64,000 bases of DNA from G965267185 sp965267185 (GCA_965267185.1 OZ253937.1:2108001-2172000); one strand, 5' to 3'; shown: positions 50,468 to 60,795, counted from the stretch's first letter. Made by a program: numbers and translations. Notes: generated by a model not told the origin, from the sequence alone.

Positions 50468-52300
50468 TCAGGTACCGGTGCCCATCGCTTCGAGTTCGTC
50501 CAACAGGCCGGAGATAACACCGAGGCCTTGTTGCCAGAACGCGGGATCGCCGGCATCCAGGCCGAACGGCGCGAGCAATTCCTTATGGCGCAGGGTGCCG
50601 CCCGCGCGCAGCATGTCGAGATACTTGGCCGCGAACCCCTCTTCCGCGCCCTGATAGACCGCATAAAGCGAGTTCACCAAACAATCGCCGAACGCATACG
50701 CGTAGACGTAAAACGGCGAGTGAATGAAATGGGGAATGTAGGTCCAGTAGAAACGGTACTCGTCTTCGAACCGGATCGCCGGCCCCAGACTCTCGCTCTG
50801 CACATCCATCCAGATGTCGCAGATTTCGTCAGTCAGCAATTCGCCGTCGCGGCGCCGATCGTGCACCCGGCGCTCGAATTCGAAGAACGCGACCTGGCGA
50901 ACCACGGTGTTGAGCATGTCCTCGATCTTACTGGCCAGCATGACCCGCTTTTGCGCTGGGTCCGACGCCTCATCGAGAAGCTTGCGGAAGGTGAGCATTT
51001 CGCCAAACACCGACGCCGTCTCCGCCAGTGTCAATGGCGTATCAGCCATCAAATGCCCCTGCGCACCGGCAAGAACTTGATGCACGCCGTGGCCGAGCTC
51101 GTGCGCCAAGGTCATGACATCGCGCGTTTTACCCTGGTAGTTGAGCAACAAATACGGATGCGCGCTCGGCACAGTCGGGTGTGCGAAGGCCCCCGGAGAC
51201 TTGCCGGGACGAACCGGCGCATCGATCCAATCATTGTCGAAAAACTGCTGGCCGAGTTCGGCTAACTGCGGCGAAAAACGGCCATAGGCGCTGATCACCG
51301 TTTCAACCGCGTCGCTCCACTTGATCGTCGTATCGTCTTCATCGGGCAACGGCGCGTTGCGGTCCCAATAGTCTAGCTGATCGCGGCCGAACCACCGCGC
51401 CTTCAACGCGTAGTAGCGGTGAGAAAGGTTGGGATATGTCGCCTTCACCGCCGATACCAGCGCGTCGACGACCTCGTCTTCAACGAAGTTCGAAAGATTG
51501 CGGTAAGACACGGGCGTCTCAAACTTGCGCCACTTGTCTTCGATTTCTTTGTCTTTCGCGAGCGTGTTGGTGATCAGCGTAAAGACCCGCGCCGACTCGC
51601 CCAAGACGCTACCGATCGACTTTGCGGCGGCCTTGCGCACGGTGCCGTCCTTGTCGGAAAGCAGATTGAAAACCTCGGCGCTGGTCATTTCTTTCTCGCC
51701 GCCCGGCATGTCCACGGTGAACCGTAGCGCCGCCATGGTCTCATCGAACAAACGCACCCACGCCGCTTTACCGGCCACATGTTTCTCAAGCAGCAACCGT
51801 TCCAACTCGTCATCCAATTGGTGCGGCCGGAACGCTCTTGTATCCCGGAGCCAAGGTTCGTACTTCACCAGCGCCGGATCGGTAAGTTTTTCCGCTAAAT
51901 CCGCGTCATCGATCTTGTTGATCTCCAGCGAGAAAAACAGCAGGTGGGTGGATATCTCGGTCACCAGCTCCTGCATGGTTTGATAGAAACGGCCCGATTC
52001 CGGCGCGCTCATGTCGGCGGCATAAAGCAGCGACGCAAAGCTCATCATGCGGCCCAGCGTTTCGTCGATCGCCTCATACTCGCCGACTGCCGCGGCCAAT
52101 GCCGGAGCCTTCAAGCTCGCTAGTTTGCCCTTGTAAGCGGCCTCGAACGCTTGTGCCTGCGTTCGGGCTTGCTCCGTGGCTTGGGTCAGCTCGGAAGAGT
52201 CCGGTCCGGGATACAAATCATCGAGGTTCCACTCGGGAAGATCGCCCAACACCTTGGCAGACGAAGTGGCGGTGGCGGGTGCCTGTAGTCGTTTCAACAT
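50468..52300 (-). CDS. pepF: M3 family oligoendopeptidase F
   Basis: A 610-aa cytoplasmic zinc metallopeptidase cleaving oligopeptides of roughly 7-17 residues. Zinc motif HELGH (400-404) in 'VMTLAHELGHGVHQVLAG', with the third ligand Glu in 'TLAETASVFGEML'. 'WNLDDLYPG' near the N-terminus is a PepF hallmark. Start at 52300 (MLKRLQAP) has TGAGG upstream; the frame runs on to 52381 with a Cys-rich non-conserved stretch, so the shorter form is preferred. Confidence 0.93.
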   Translation of the reverse strand: MLKRLQAPATATSSAKVLGDLPEWNLDDLYPGPDSSELTQATEQARTQAQAFEAAYKGKLASLKAPALAAAVGEYEAIDETLGRMMSFASLLYAADMSAPESGRFYQTMQELVTEISTHLLFFSLEINKIDDADLAEKLTDPALVKYEPWLRDTRAFRPHQLDDELERLLLEKHVAGKAAWVRLFDETMAALRFTVDMPGGEKEMTSAEVFNLLSDKDGTVRKAAAKSIGSVLGESARVFTLITNTLAKDKEIEDKWRKFETPVSYRNLSNFVEDEVVDALVSAVKATYPNLSHRYYALKARWFGRDQLDYWDRNAPLPDEDDTTIKWSDAVETVISAYGRFSPQLAELGQQFFDNDWIDAPVRPGKSPGAFAHPTVPSAHPYLLLNYQGKTRDVMTLAHELGHGVHQVLAGAQGHLMADTPLTLAETASVFGEMLTFRKLLDEASDPAQKRVMLASKIEDMLNTVVRQVAFFEFERRVHDRRRDGELLTDEICDIWMDVQSESLGPAIRFEDEYRFYWTYIPHFIHSPFYVYAYAFGDCLVNSLYAVYQGAEEGFAAKYLDMLRAGGTLRHKELLAPFGLDAGDPAFWQQGLGVISGLLDELEAMGTGT

Positions 52301-52419
52301 TGGCCTCACAGCTCTACTTGCAACACCTTCACAGATAAGCTCCATTTGTACCGACAGCAACCGGTCGCAGTCTTTAGCCAAGCGCCATCAACGCGAATGT
52401 GACCAGCTGAGGGAGCAGG

Positions 52420-54243
52420 ATGAATTACATCGAACGCTATGACGCGTGGCAGACACTGCCGCAAATGTTTTTCGCCAAGGCTGAAGAACTCGGCGACAAA
52501 CCGCTGTTTTGGGCGAAGCACTACGATGCCTGGCAGTCGGTGAGTTGGGCGCAAGCCGCCGCCGATGTCAGCGCGCTATCGCGCGGCCTTCGCTCACTGG
52601 GCGTAAAACCAGGCGACCGTGTGGTGCTGGTTTCTGAAAACCGGCCTGAATGGGGTGTCGCCGATTTGGCAATCATGTCGGTACGCGCGCTAACCGTTCC
52701 CGCCTATACGACCAATACCATCGAAGACCACACCCATATTCTGTCCGATAGCGGGGCAGAGGTGGTCATTGTGTCGTCGGCGCAGCTCGCCGAACGCCTA
52801 TTACCCGCCGCAAGCGCGCTGGCAGATGTCAAAACCATCGTCGCGCTCGAAGCGCCAGCGGGTAAAGCCGACGGTGTCGAGATTATCAACTGGCGCGACC
52901 TGCTGGCGCGCGGCCGTGAACTCGCGGATGACACAGACGCATACCTATCGGAGCTGAATCGTAGCGACACCAGCTGCCTGATCTACACGTCGGGTACGGG
53001 CGGCGCGCCAAAGGGTGTGATGCTGAGCCACGGCGCTATCCTCTGCAACTGCATGGGCGCCTACCACTTGTTCGACGACAGTGGCCTCCTTGACATCGAC
53101 CGCGATGTCTTTCTCTCGTTTCTACCCTTGAGCCATTCCTACGAACATACGGGCGGACTGTACTTCCCGATCTCGATCGGCGCCGAGATCTACTACGCCG
53201 AAAGTATCGACCGCCTCGCCTCCAATATCGCGGAGGTCAAACCAACCATCATGACGGCGGTGCCACGCCTTTATGAAAGCATGCACCAACGTATCGTCTC
53301 CAGCGTCAATCGCAAAGGCGGTCTATCTGCCAAGCTGTTCCACAAGACCATCGCATTGGGAAAAAAGCGATACGAAAACGGCGCGGGCGGGCTTGGCTTG
53401 GTCGAGCGGCTGCAGGATGCTCTGCTCGACAAGCTGGTACGAAAGAAAGTCTCGGAACGTTTTGGTAGCCGGCTGAAGGCCTTTGTCTCCGGCGGTGCGC
53501 CGCTCAACTACGACATCGGCGTGTTTTTTCTGGCGCTCGGCGTTCGCCTGCTACAGGGCTACGGGCAGACGGAAACGGCCCCAGTCGTGAGCTGCAACCC
53601 GCCCAACCGGATCAAGATCGATACTGTCGGTCCGGCCTTCCCCGGCGTCGACGTAAAAATCGCCGAGGACGGTGAGCTGCTGGTACGGGGCGAACTCGCT
53701 ATGCAGGGCTATTGGAACGCGCCGGATCTGTCTGCCGAGACGTTGAAAGACGGCTGGGTCCACACCGGCGACATCGGCGAACTCGACGAAGACGGCTATA
53801 TCAAAATTACCGACCGCAAGAAGGACATTATAGTCAATTCAGGAGGCGACAATGTGTCGCCGCAGCGCGTCGAGAATGCGCTGATCTTCGAACCGGAAAT
53901 CGGCCAGGCGATGGTCTACGGCGACAAGCGGCCGCATCTCGTGGCGTTGCTGGTGCCAGACGACGAATTCATCGGCCGATGGGCTAGCGAGACCGGCCAT
54001 GCACGCGACCTCGAAACCTTGTCGGAACTGCAGCCTTTCCACGACGCTTTACGAACTGCGGTCGATCGGGCCAACGAGCGATTATCGGCGATTGAACAGG
54101 TGCGACGCTTTATCGTCGCCAGCGAGGGCTTCACCATCGACAACGGCCTCATGACGCCAACACTCAAGCCGCGCCGTCACTTGATCACGGAGCGCTATGG
54201 CGAACGCCTCGAAGGCCTCTACGGCCGCGCCAAGGCAACATAG
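52420..54243 (+). CDS. long-chain fatty-acid--CoA ligase (FadD15/ACSL-like)
   Basis: A 607-aa ANL enzyme. P-loop TSGTGGAPKG (190-199; the usual TSGTTG has Gly here), 'LLQGYGQTETAPVVS' (A5), 'DGWVHTGDIGELDEDGYIKITDRKKDIIVNSGG' (A7-A8, about 444-476) and 'YGDKRPHLVALLVPD'. The conserved catalytic Lys near the end is likely in 'NGLMTPTLKPRRHLI' (TPTLKxxR), typical of the bubblegum/long-chain group. GGGAGCAGG precedes the ATG. Divergent from pepF. Confidence 0.93.
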   Translation: MNYIERYDAWQTLPQMFFAKAEELGDKPLFWAKHYDAWQSVSWAQAAADVSALSRGLRSLGVKPGDRVVLVSENRPEWGVADLAIMSVRALTVPAYTTNTIEDHTHILSDSGAEVVIVSSAQLAERLLPAASALADVKTIVALEAPAGKADGVEIINWRDLLARGRELADDTDAYLSELNRSDTSCLIYTSGTGGAPKGVMLSHGAILCNCMGAYHLFDDSGLLDIDRDVFLSFLPLSHSYEHTGGLYFPISIGAEIYYAESIDRLASNIAEVKPTIMTAVPRLYESMHQRIVSSVNRKGGLSAKLFHKTIALGKKRYENGAGGLGLVERLQDALLDKLVRKKVSERFGSRLKAFVSGGAPLNYDIGVFFLALGVRLLQGYGQTETAPVVSCNPPNRIKIDTVGPAFPGVDVKIAEDGELLVRGELAMQGYWNAPDLSAETLKDGWVHTGDIGELDEDGYIKITDRKKDIIVNSGGDNVSPQRVENALIFEPEIGQAMVYGDKRPHLVALLVPDDEFIGRWASETGHARDLETLSELQPFHDALRTAVDRANERLSAIEQVRRFIVASEGFTIDNGLMTPTLKPRRHLITERYGERLEGLYGRAKAT

Positions 54244-54245
54244 TG

Positions 54246-54449
54246 CTATTCCTGATACTCCAACAAATCGCCAGGTTGGCAATCAAGTTCCCGGCAAATA
54301 GCATCCAATGTCGTTAAACGGATCGCCCTCGCCTTATTCGTTTTAAGAATCGAGAGATTCTGCTCGGTTATCCCAATACGGTGCGCGAGTTCGTTCGACC
54401 GCATCTTGCGCTTTGCAAGCATCACATCAAGATTAATAACGATAGGCAT
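54246..54449 (-). CDS. Cro/C1-type HTH regulator (YozG-like)
   Basis: A 67-aa HTH_26 protein: 'VINLDVMLAKRKMRSNELAHRIGITEQNLSILKTNKARAIRLTTLDAICRELDCQPGDLLEY' order, with the HTH at about 18-40. It is the regular partner of DUF2975 membrane proteins (YozG/YoaS type) and lies seven bases after one. Probably represses its own operon. Confidence 0.92.
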   Translation of the reverse strand: MPIVINLDVMLAKRKMRSNELAHRIGITEQNLSILKTNKARAIRLTTLDAICRELDCQPGDLLEYQE

Positions 54450-54456
54450 ATGCGGC

Positions 54457-54996
54457 CTATACCGTGTGAGCTTGTTCGTCTTCCAACTTGCGCCCCTCGT
54501 TCATCACCCACGAGATCGATAGGACTACGCCACCGATAAGTAAGGTGGTTATGTCGAGGATATCGAACTGAGCGACCATCGCCCGTTGTCCCGGCGGATT
54601 GGTGAAGGAGAGCACAATGCTGATGAGTGGCGTGAAAGCCGCATTGGCAATAACCCAAGCGATAAGCACATAACCCAGTCGACGAAAGTACCGAACGGTA
54701 TCGGCAGAGAATACGATGCCGCTCTCATAAAATCGAAAAAGCGCTCTTAGGGTTATCAAGCCATACACCGCCACGCCTGTAGGCAGCAAACTGACAAGAA
54801 ACGCCAATGCTAGCGATAGTGCTGAAAGCTTTTGAAGAGGAGCTACAGGAAGGCCGGAGGTTAGCCCTTCGGGCAGATGATTGAAGGAGGCCCAGAACAG
54901 AAGGTCAAGAACTGGAACACATACGATCAATGCATTGAACAGCAATCGGTATCGCTGACTCGTACGCCGTATGCGGCCTCTACCGTGATCGATCAT
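54457..54996 (-). CDS. DUF2975 membrane protein
   Basis: A 179-aa protein with four membrane helices (about 20-40, 57-80, 108-130, 145-165 by eye) and the DUF2975 pattern 'LFRFYESGIVFSADTVRYFRRLGYVLIAWVIANA'. Function is unknown; always paired with a YozG-type HTH. ATG at 54996 has GGAG nine bases upstream; the frame opens at 55035 before the predicted transcription start, so the shorter start is preferred. Confidence 0.9.
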   Translation of the reverse strand: MIDHGRGRIRRTSQRYRLLFNALIVCVPVLDLLFWASFNHLPEGLTSGLPVAPLQKLSALSLALAFLVSLLPTGVAVYGLITLRALFRFYESGIVFSADTVRYFRRLGYVLIAWVIANAAFTPLISIVLSFTNPPGQRAMVAQFDILDITTLLIGGVVLSISWVMNEGRKLEDEQAHTV

Positions 54997-55041
54997 AGTT
55001 TTCGGCTCCGTTATGCGATGATTTCTCCAACCCATATGAGG

Positions 55042-55070
55042 ACTATAGTGAAATAATTATCGTTTTTCAA
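55042..55070 (-). promoter_or_regulatory. sigma70-type promoter of the DUF2975-YozG operon with overlapping inverted repeat
   Basis: On the minus strand TTGAAA (55065-55070) and TATAGT (55042-55047) are exactly 17 bases apart, in a sharply AT-rich patch. TCAAT (55067-55071) and ATTGA (55080-55084) form an inverted repeat overlapping the -35 box, a natural site for the YozG-like repressor. Confidence 0.65.
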
Positions 55071-55285
55071 TAACTATTAATTGATAAACATGAATGATAG
55101 ATGCATTGCTACGGCGATAGCCCATTGAAGTAGCGCTATTCATGCCATCTCGCGGGACTATCTGCGACAACCCCAGATCCGGTAAAGCTCTCGCGCGACC
55201 GTGTTGATTTTCCCGCCCCGACGCGCCGTAATAAGCAGAATATCGCACCACTTGCAGTATCTGTTGCAACGACGTGGAGGAGGAT

Positions 55286-56032
55286 ATGAAGGCCTTCGAC
55301 GCGAAACGCGCAGCAATTATCTGGATGGGTTTGCGCGTTTCGCCCTTGATCGACCGCGCTCTAACGCGATGGTCGAAACTCGAAGATCAACCCGTAATCG
55401 ACCTTGAACAGTTCGATTGGGTTCCTGAACTTGAGAAAAATTGGGAGGTCATCCGCGACGAAGCGGATAGTGTGCTCGACAGCAAAGCCGCGACGCCTCC
55501 CGTTCGCCTTATATCGCCGGATCATGGACGCATCGCTACCGATGAGGGGTGGAAATCTTTCGTCCTTTGGGGCTACGGATTGCGCGAGGAGGCGAACTGC
55601 GCGCTATGTCCGCAGACCGCGCGACTCCTCGAGCGTGTTCCCGGGCTCTTGTCGGCATTGTTTTCGGTGCTCGATCCGCATGCCCATATTCCCCGCCATA
55701 CGGGCCCGACGAAGGCGATCGTCACCGGTCATTTGGGATTGCGCATTCCGCGCCAACCCGACCGCTGTCACATGCAAATCGCCAACATCGACCATGTTTG
55801 GCAGGAAGGCCGCATGATCTTGTTCGACGATATGTATGAGCACGAAGTGTGGAACGACACTGATGAACGCCGAGTGGTGTTGCTACTACACATTGAGCGG
55901 CCGGAGCGATTTCCCGGATCACTAGTGCGCGATGCCTTCATCGCGGCAGCCCGGCACAGCCCATTCATCCAGGACACCAAGCGCAACATCAGCGCGTGGC
56001 GTCGAGAAAACGCGGACGCGCCGCCTCCCTAA
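55286..56032 (+). CDS. aspartyl/asparaginyl beta-hydroxylase family protein
   Basis: A 248-aa 2-oxoglutarate/Fe(II)-dependent dioxygenase of the Asp_Arg_Hydrox family. The iron ligands are likely H149 in 'AIVTGHLGLRIP' and H186 in 'ILFDDMYEHEVWND', with the 2-oxoglutarate Arg in 'DERRVVLLLHIERP'. 'HIPRHTGPTK' (134-143) is also family-typical. Bacterial members hydroxylate lipid A acyl chains (LpxO) or Asp/Asn in peptides; the substrate here is not readable. GGAGGAGG precedes the ATG at 55286; a GTG at 55274 is the alternative. Ends in a 4-base overlap with the convergent epimerase. Confidence 0.88.
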   Translation: MKAFDAKRAAIIWMGLRVSPLIDRALTRWSKLEDQPVIDLEQFDWVPELEKNWEVIRDEADSVLDSKAATPPVRLISPDHGRIATDEGWKSFVLWGYGLREEANCALCPQTARLLERVPGLLSALFSVLDPHAHIPRHTGPTKAIVTGHLGLRIPRQPDRCHMQIANIDHVWQEGRMILFDDMYEHEVWNDTDERRVVLLLHIERPERFPGSLVRDAFIAAARHSPFIQDTKRNISAWRRENADAPPP

Positions 56033-56997
56033 ACCTTGTGATAGTCGCGATACCAGGCGACGAACTTTGGAATGCCCACATCGATGGGCGTGGCGGGCTC
56101 GAAGCCCAGGTCGCGCCGGCTGGCCTCGATATCGGCGTAGGTTGCCTGCACGTCGCCCGGCTGCATCGGCTGAAAATCAATCTGCGCCTTCTTGCCGATA
56201 GCCTCCTCGATAATATTGATAAACCGCATGAGCGGCTCGGAGCGGTGATTACCGAGATTGTAAAGCCGATGACGAAGGCCGTCCGCGGCCGGTGGCCGGT
56301 CGAGCGCGGCGATGACACCGGCAACGATATCGTCGACGAACGTGAAGTCGCGCTGCATGTCGCCATTGTTGAACACCGGGATCGGATCGCCGGCGATTAT
56401 CTTTGAAGTGAAGATGTAAGCCGACATGTCAGGCCGACCCCACGGTCCGTAGACGGTAAAAAAGCGCAAGCCCGTCTGTGGCATGCCGTAGGTATGCGTG
56501 TAGGCATGGCTCATCAACTCGTCGGCCTTCTTGGTCGCGGCATAGAGCGAGACCGGGTTATCGACCTGGTCGTCGACGGAAAATGGCAGCTTGGTGTTGC
56601 CACCGTAGACCGATGATGAACTGGCGTAGACCATATGAACCAGGTCGTCGCCCAGATGCCGAGCAAACTCGAGCACATTGAGGTGACCCGCGAGGTTAGC
56701 GCGCTCGTAAGCACCGGGGTTGGTCAGGCTGTAGCGAACGCCGGCTTGCGCAGCCAGATGGATGATGCGGTCGACGCCATCGGCGAGCGGCGCGAGCGCA
56801 CCCTCGTCGGCGATATCGATCCTTTCCAGGCGAAAGTTCTCGTGGTCCGCGAGACGGGCTAACCGGGCTTCCTTCAGGACAACGTCATAATAATCGTTGA
56901 CGTTGTCGACGCCGATCACCGTCTCGCCGCGCGCCAGCAGCGATTCCGTAACATGCATACCGATAAAACCGGCAGCGCCGGTCAACAAAATGGCCAC
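56029..56997 (-). CDS. NAD-dependent nucleotide-sugar epimerase (UDP-glucuronate 4-epimerase-like)
   Basis: A 322-aa extended SDR: GAAGFIG (7-13), 'LAAQAGVRYSLTNP' (81-94, the hallmark of UDP-glucuronate 4-epimerases), 'YASSSSVYGGNTKLPFS' (124-140) and Y152-x3-K156 in 'LYAATKKADE'. 'FFTVYGPWGRPDM' follows. It converts UDP-glucuronate to UDP-galacturonate for surface polysaccharide. It stands without other sugar genes. Confidence 0.92.
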   Translation of the reverse strand: MAILLTGAAGFIGMHVTESLLARGETVIGVDNVNDYYDVVLKEARLARLADHENFRLERIDIADEGALAPLADGVDRIIHLAAQAGVRYSLTNPGAYERANLAGHLNVLEFARHLGDDLVHMVYASSSSVYGGNTKLPFSVDDQVDNPVSLYAATKKADELMSHAYTHTYGMPQTGLRFFTVYGPWGRPDMSAYIFTSKIIAGDPIPVFNNGDMQRDFTFVDDIVAGVIAALDRPPAADGLRHRLYNLGNHRSEPLMRFINIIEEAIGKKAQIDFQPMQPGDVQATYADIEASRRDLGFEPATPIDVGIPKFVAWYRDYHKV

Positions 56998-57285
56998 GGG
57001 ACCGATCCCTCGCAGATAGCAACACGTGATGCGTTGTTCGAACGCAACGTATAGCCAAGTGTTCTCAGCAATTCACTAATTGCGTGAAATCTGCCGAATC
57101 GGTCCTTACAAATCGCAAATATTTGGCCGCCGGACGATAATTTTTCGTCGCGAAGGGTGCGGTTACATGCGATTTATTGCCGAATCGCCCTGAAGCCGCC
57201 GGGTTAATGGACAGTTAGGTCAGTCACTCATACATTTTAACCTTACCACGCGGTACCTAGGCGGATCGGCTTTACGGAGGAAGGG

Positions 57286-60200
57286 ATGGCGTTAACGGCT
57301 GTCAGTCTCGACGACAAATATACGCTTGAGTCAGGCAAGGTATATTTGACCGGCACTCAGGCGCTGGTCCGCCTCCCGATGATGCAGCGCCAGCGGGACG
57401 AGAAGGCCGGCCTCAACACCGGCTGCTACGTGAGTGGCTATCGTGGCTCTCCCCTGGGCGGCGTCGACCAGCAGATGCAACGGGCAAAACAGTTTCTCGA
57501 GAAACACCACATCGTCTTCCAGCCCGGCGTGAACGAAGACCTTGCCGCCACCGCCATTTGGGGCAGCCAGCAGCTTAATCTTTTCCCCAACGCCAATTAC
57601 GACGGCGTTTTTGGCATGTGGTACGGCAAGGGTCCCGGGGTCGACCGCTCGGGCGATGTGTTCAAGCACGGTAACCTGGCGGGAACGTCGCCCAATGGAG
57701 GCGTACTGCTGCTCGCCGGCGATGACCACACATGTAAATCGTCGACAACAGCGCATCAATCGGAGTTCGCGTTCGTCGACGCCATGATTCCGGTGCTCAA
57801 CCCGGCCGGTGTGCAGGAATTCCTCGACCTCGGGCTGTACGGCTGGGCGATGAGCCGTTTTTCCGGCTGTTGGGTGGCGTTTAAGACTATCGCCGAGACG
57901 GTCGACAGTTCGGCCTCGGTTTATATCGACCCCCACCGGGTCGACATCGTCACACCCGAAGATTTTCAAATGCCCGAGGGCGGGCTCAACATCCGCTGGC
58001 CCGACGATTTTCTCGGCCAAGAGGAGCGCCACCATCGCCATAAGCTTTATGCGGCCCTGGCGTTCGCACGGGCGAACAAGCTCGACAAAACCATCATCGA
58101 CAGCCCCAAGCGCCGCTTGGGGATCGTCACCACCGGTAAATCCTATCTCGACGTCCGCCAAGCGCTCGACGATCTGGGTATCGACGAAGCCCAGGCAAAA
58201 GACATCGGCATCAGCCTCTACAAAGTCGCCATGTCGTGGCCGTTGGAGCGCGAGGGCATTCGCGAATTTGCCGAAGGCCTCGAGGAAATTCTCGTGGTCG
58301 AGGAAAAGCGCGCCCTCATTGAAAACCAGCTCAAGGAACAGCTTTACAACTGGAAGCCCGACGTACGGCCTCACGTTATCGGCAAGTTCGACGAAGACGG
58401 CGAGTGGATTCTGCCCTCGTCGGGCGAACTCACCCCGGCGCGCATCGCCCGCGTGATCGCCGCGCGTCTTGGCCGGTTCCATAACTCACCAGAGATCGAA
58501 GAGCGCCTCGCTTTTCTGGCCCGCAAGGAAGCGTCGCTGGCGCAGCAACCCGAAACCGTCAAGCGTATCCCCTATTTCTGCTCGGGCTGCCCCCACAACA
58601 CATCGACCAAGGTGCCGGAGGGCAGCCGTGCCTTGGCCGGCATCGGTTGCCACTTCATGGCGCAGTGGATGGACCGCAGCACCGATACCTTTACCCATAT
58701 GGGTGGCGAAGGGGTGAGCTGGGTCGGCCAGGCGCCATTCACCAGCGACGAGCATGTGTTCGTCAATCTGGGCGACGGCACCTACTACCATTCGGGCTAT
58801 CTGGCCATCCGCCAATCGGTCGCCGCCGGCGTCAACGTAACCTACAAAATTCTCTATAACGACGCCGTCGCGATGACGGGCGGACAGCAGGTCGACGGCC
58901 CCTTGTCGGTCGCCGCGATTGCCAAGCAAGTCGAAGCGGAGGGCGTCACAAAGGTGGTCGTCGTGTCCGACGAGCCGGATAAATACCCCATTGGTACCGC
59001 CTTTCCCCATGGCACAACGGTGCATCACCGCGACGAACTGGATCGAGTTCAGCGCGATCTGCGCGACTGGCCGGGTACGTCCGTACTGATCTACGACCAA
59101 ACTTGCGCGGCGGAAAAGCGCCGCCGGCGCAAGCGCAACCTGTTCCCTGACCCGCCCAAGCGGGTCATGATCAACGAGGCTGTCTGCGAAGGCTGCGGCG
59201 ACTGCTCGGTGAAATCGAACTGCCTATCGGTGGTACCGGTCGATACCGAGTTCGGCCGGAAGCGGGCGATCGACCAGTCCAGTTGCAACAAGGATTATTC
59301 CTGCGTCAACGGCTTCTGCCCGAGCTTCGTGACCGTCCATGGCGGTCAGTTGAAGAAGCCGCAAACCGTTGCCGCCGGCGGCGCCGAGGGCGCGTTCGAC
59401 AATGTTGTGTTGCCGACCCCCGATTTGCCCTCGCTCGACACGCCGTTCGGCATCATCGTCACCGGCATCGGCGGCACGGGCGTGGTCACCATCGGCGCAC
59501 TGCTCGGCATGGCGGCGCATATCGAGGGCAAGGGCGCCTCGGTGCTCGACATGGCGGGGCTCGCGCAGAAGGGCGGCGCCGTGGTCAGCCACATCCGCAT
59601 TGGTGCCAAACCGGAAGACTTGCATGCCGTACGCATCGCCGCGGGCAGCGCCAACACAGTGATCGGCTGCGACCTCATGGTCGCCGCCAGTCCCGACGTT
59701 TTGGCGAAAATGCAGCCGGGTGTGACCCGCGCGGTCATCAATAGCCAGGAAACCATCACCGGCGATTTCACCCGCAATCCCGATATGAACCTGATGGGTG
59801 CCGAGATGGCGAAGATCATCGATATCGCGGTGGGCGATGGCGCTGCCGACTATGTCGAGGGATCGCGCCTGGCAACCGCCCTGCTGGGTGATTCGATTGC
59901 CACCAACCTGTTCATGCTCGGCGCCGCCTGGCAGCAGGGAATGATCCCCCTGTCGGCGGAAGCATTGGAACGGGCGATCGAGATCAATGGCGTCGCCGTC
60001 GATTTCAACAAGCGCGCTTTTCTTTGGGGCCGCCGCGCCGTGGTGGACCGCGCCCGGGTGGATCAGGCTGCCGCGCCAGTGACGCCGCTGCGTCTGAAAG
60101 AAGCCGATATCGCGACCACGCTGGAAGACATCGTCGCCCGCCGTATCCGTGCCCTCACCGCGTACCAAAACGAAGCCTACGCGCGGCGCTACAAGGATTT

Positions 60201-60780
60201 CGTCGTTAAGGTGCAAAAGGCCGAGGCCGACCGCGCCAAGGGCCGCGAGGGCCTCGCCGAGGCGGTCGCGCGCTACTACTACAAACTCCTGGCCTACAAG
60301 GACGAGTACGAAGTCGCCCGTCTCTACACCGACGGCGCGTTCGCTCAGCAGCTGAGCGACCAATTCGAAGGCGACTTCAAGCTGAAGTTCCACCTGGCAC
60401 CGCCGCTGTTCGCCAAGCGCGACCCGGAGACCGGCCAACTGATCAAGCAGGAGTTCGGTCCTTGGCTGAAACCCGCCTTCCAGCTCCTCGCGCGGCTGCG
60501 TTTCCTGCGCGGCACCGCTTTGGATATCTTCGGCTATTCCGCCGAACGCCGGCAGGAACGACAGCTTATCGCGGATTACGAGGCCACGATCGAAGAGCTA
60601 CTGAGCAAGCTCACCTTCGACAACCACGAACTGGCTGTCGCCATCGCGACGATCCCCGAGCACATCAGGGGATACGGCCACGTGAAGGAAGAGCATCTCG
60701 AGAAGGCCAAAACCGAAGAGGACGCGTTGTTGCGCGCCTTCCGCAATCCCGACGCACCGACGGCTAAGGCGGCGGAGTAA
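57286..60780 (+). CDS. indolepyruvate ferredoxin oxidoreductase, fused alpha-beta-type (IOR)
   Basis: An 1164-aa oxidoreductase that decarboxylates aryl (or branched) 2-oxoacids to acyl-CoA, reducing ferredoxin or another carrier. Order: pyruvate ferredoxin-type alpha region with 'GYRGSPLGGVDQQM' (about 46-59); 'CSGCPHNTS' (432-440) opening the TPP-binding half with 'GIGCHFMAQWMDR'; a Cys-rich insertion 'CEGCGDCSVKSNC' (634-646) and 'CNKDYSCVNGFCPSF'; the gamma-type domain from about 725 ('GIGGTGVVTIGALLGMAA'). GGAGGAAGGG lies just before the ATG. Fused IORs of this length are common in alpha- and betaproteobacteria and work aerobically. Single-gene unit; likely in aromatic amino acid catabolism. 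Confidence 0.94.
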   Translation: MALTAVSLDDKYTLESGKVYLTGTQALVRLPMMQRQRDEKAGLNTGCYVSGYRGSPLGGVDQQMQRAKQFLEKHHIVFQPGVNEDLAATAIWGSQQLNLFPNANYDGVFGMWYGKGPGVDRSGDVFKHGNLAGTSPNGGVLLLAGDDHTCKSSTTAHQSEFAFVDAMIPVLNPAGVQEFLDLGLYGWAMSRFSGCWVAFKTIAETVDSSASVYIDPHRVDIVTPEDFQMPEGGLNIRWPDDFLGQEERHHRHKLYAALAFARANKLDKTIIDSPKRRLGIVTTGKSYLDVRQALDDLGIDEAQAKDIGISLYKVAMSWPLEREGIREFAEGLEEILVVEEKRALIENQLKEQLYNWKPDVRPHVIGKFDEDGEWILPSSGELTPARIARVIAARLGRFHNSPEIEERLAFLARKEASLAQQPETVKRIPYFCSGCPHNTSTKVPEGSRALAGIGCHFMAQWMDRSTDTFTHMGGEGVSWVGQAPFTSDEHVFVNLGDGTYYHSGYLAIRQSVAAGVNVTYKILYNDAVAMTGGQQVDGPLSVAAIAKQVEAEGVTKVVVVSDEPDKYPIGTAFPHGTTVHHRDELDRVQRDLRDWPGTSVLIYDQTCAAEKRRRRKRNLFPDPPKRVMINEAVCEGCGDCSVKSNCLSVVPVDTEFGRKRAIDQSSCNKDYSCVNGFCPSFVTVHGGQLKKPQTVAAGGAEGAFDNVVLPTPDLPSLDTPFGIIVTGIGGTGVVTIGALLGMAAHIEGKGASVLDMAGLAQKGGAVVSHIRIGAKPEDLHAVRIAAGSANTVIGCDLMVAASPDVLAKMQPGVTRAVINSQETITGDFTRNPDMNLMGAEMAKIIDIAVGDGAADYVEGSRLATALLGDSIATNLFMLGAAWQQGMIPLSAEALERAIEINGVAVDFNKRAFLWGRRAVVDRARVDQAAAPVTPLRLKEADIATTLEDIVARRIRALTAYQNEAYARRYKDFVVKVQKAEADRAKGREGLAEAVARYYYKLLAYKDEYEVARLYTDGAFAQQLSDQFEGDFKLKFHLAPPLFAKRDPETGQLIKQEFGPWLKPAFQLLARLRFLRGTALDIFGYSAERRQERQLIADYEATIEELLSKLTFDNHELAVAIATIPEHIRGYGHVKEEHLEKAKTEEDALLRAFRNPDAPTAKAAE

Positions 60781-60795
60781 AGTCCGAAAGCCGCG

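Noticed and set aside
59224..60438. 404-codon open frame antisense to the IOR gene
   Set aside because: Shadow of the highly conserved IOR coding sequence.
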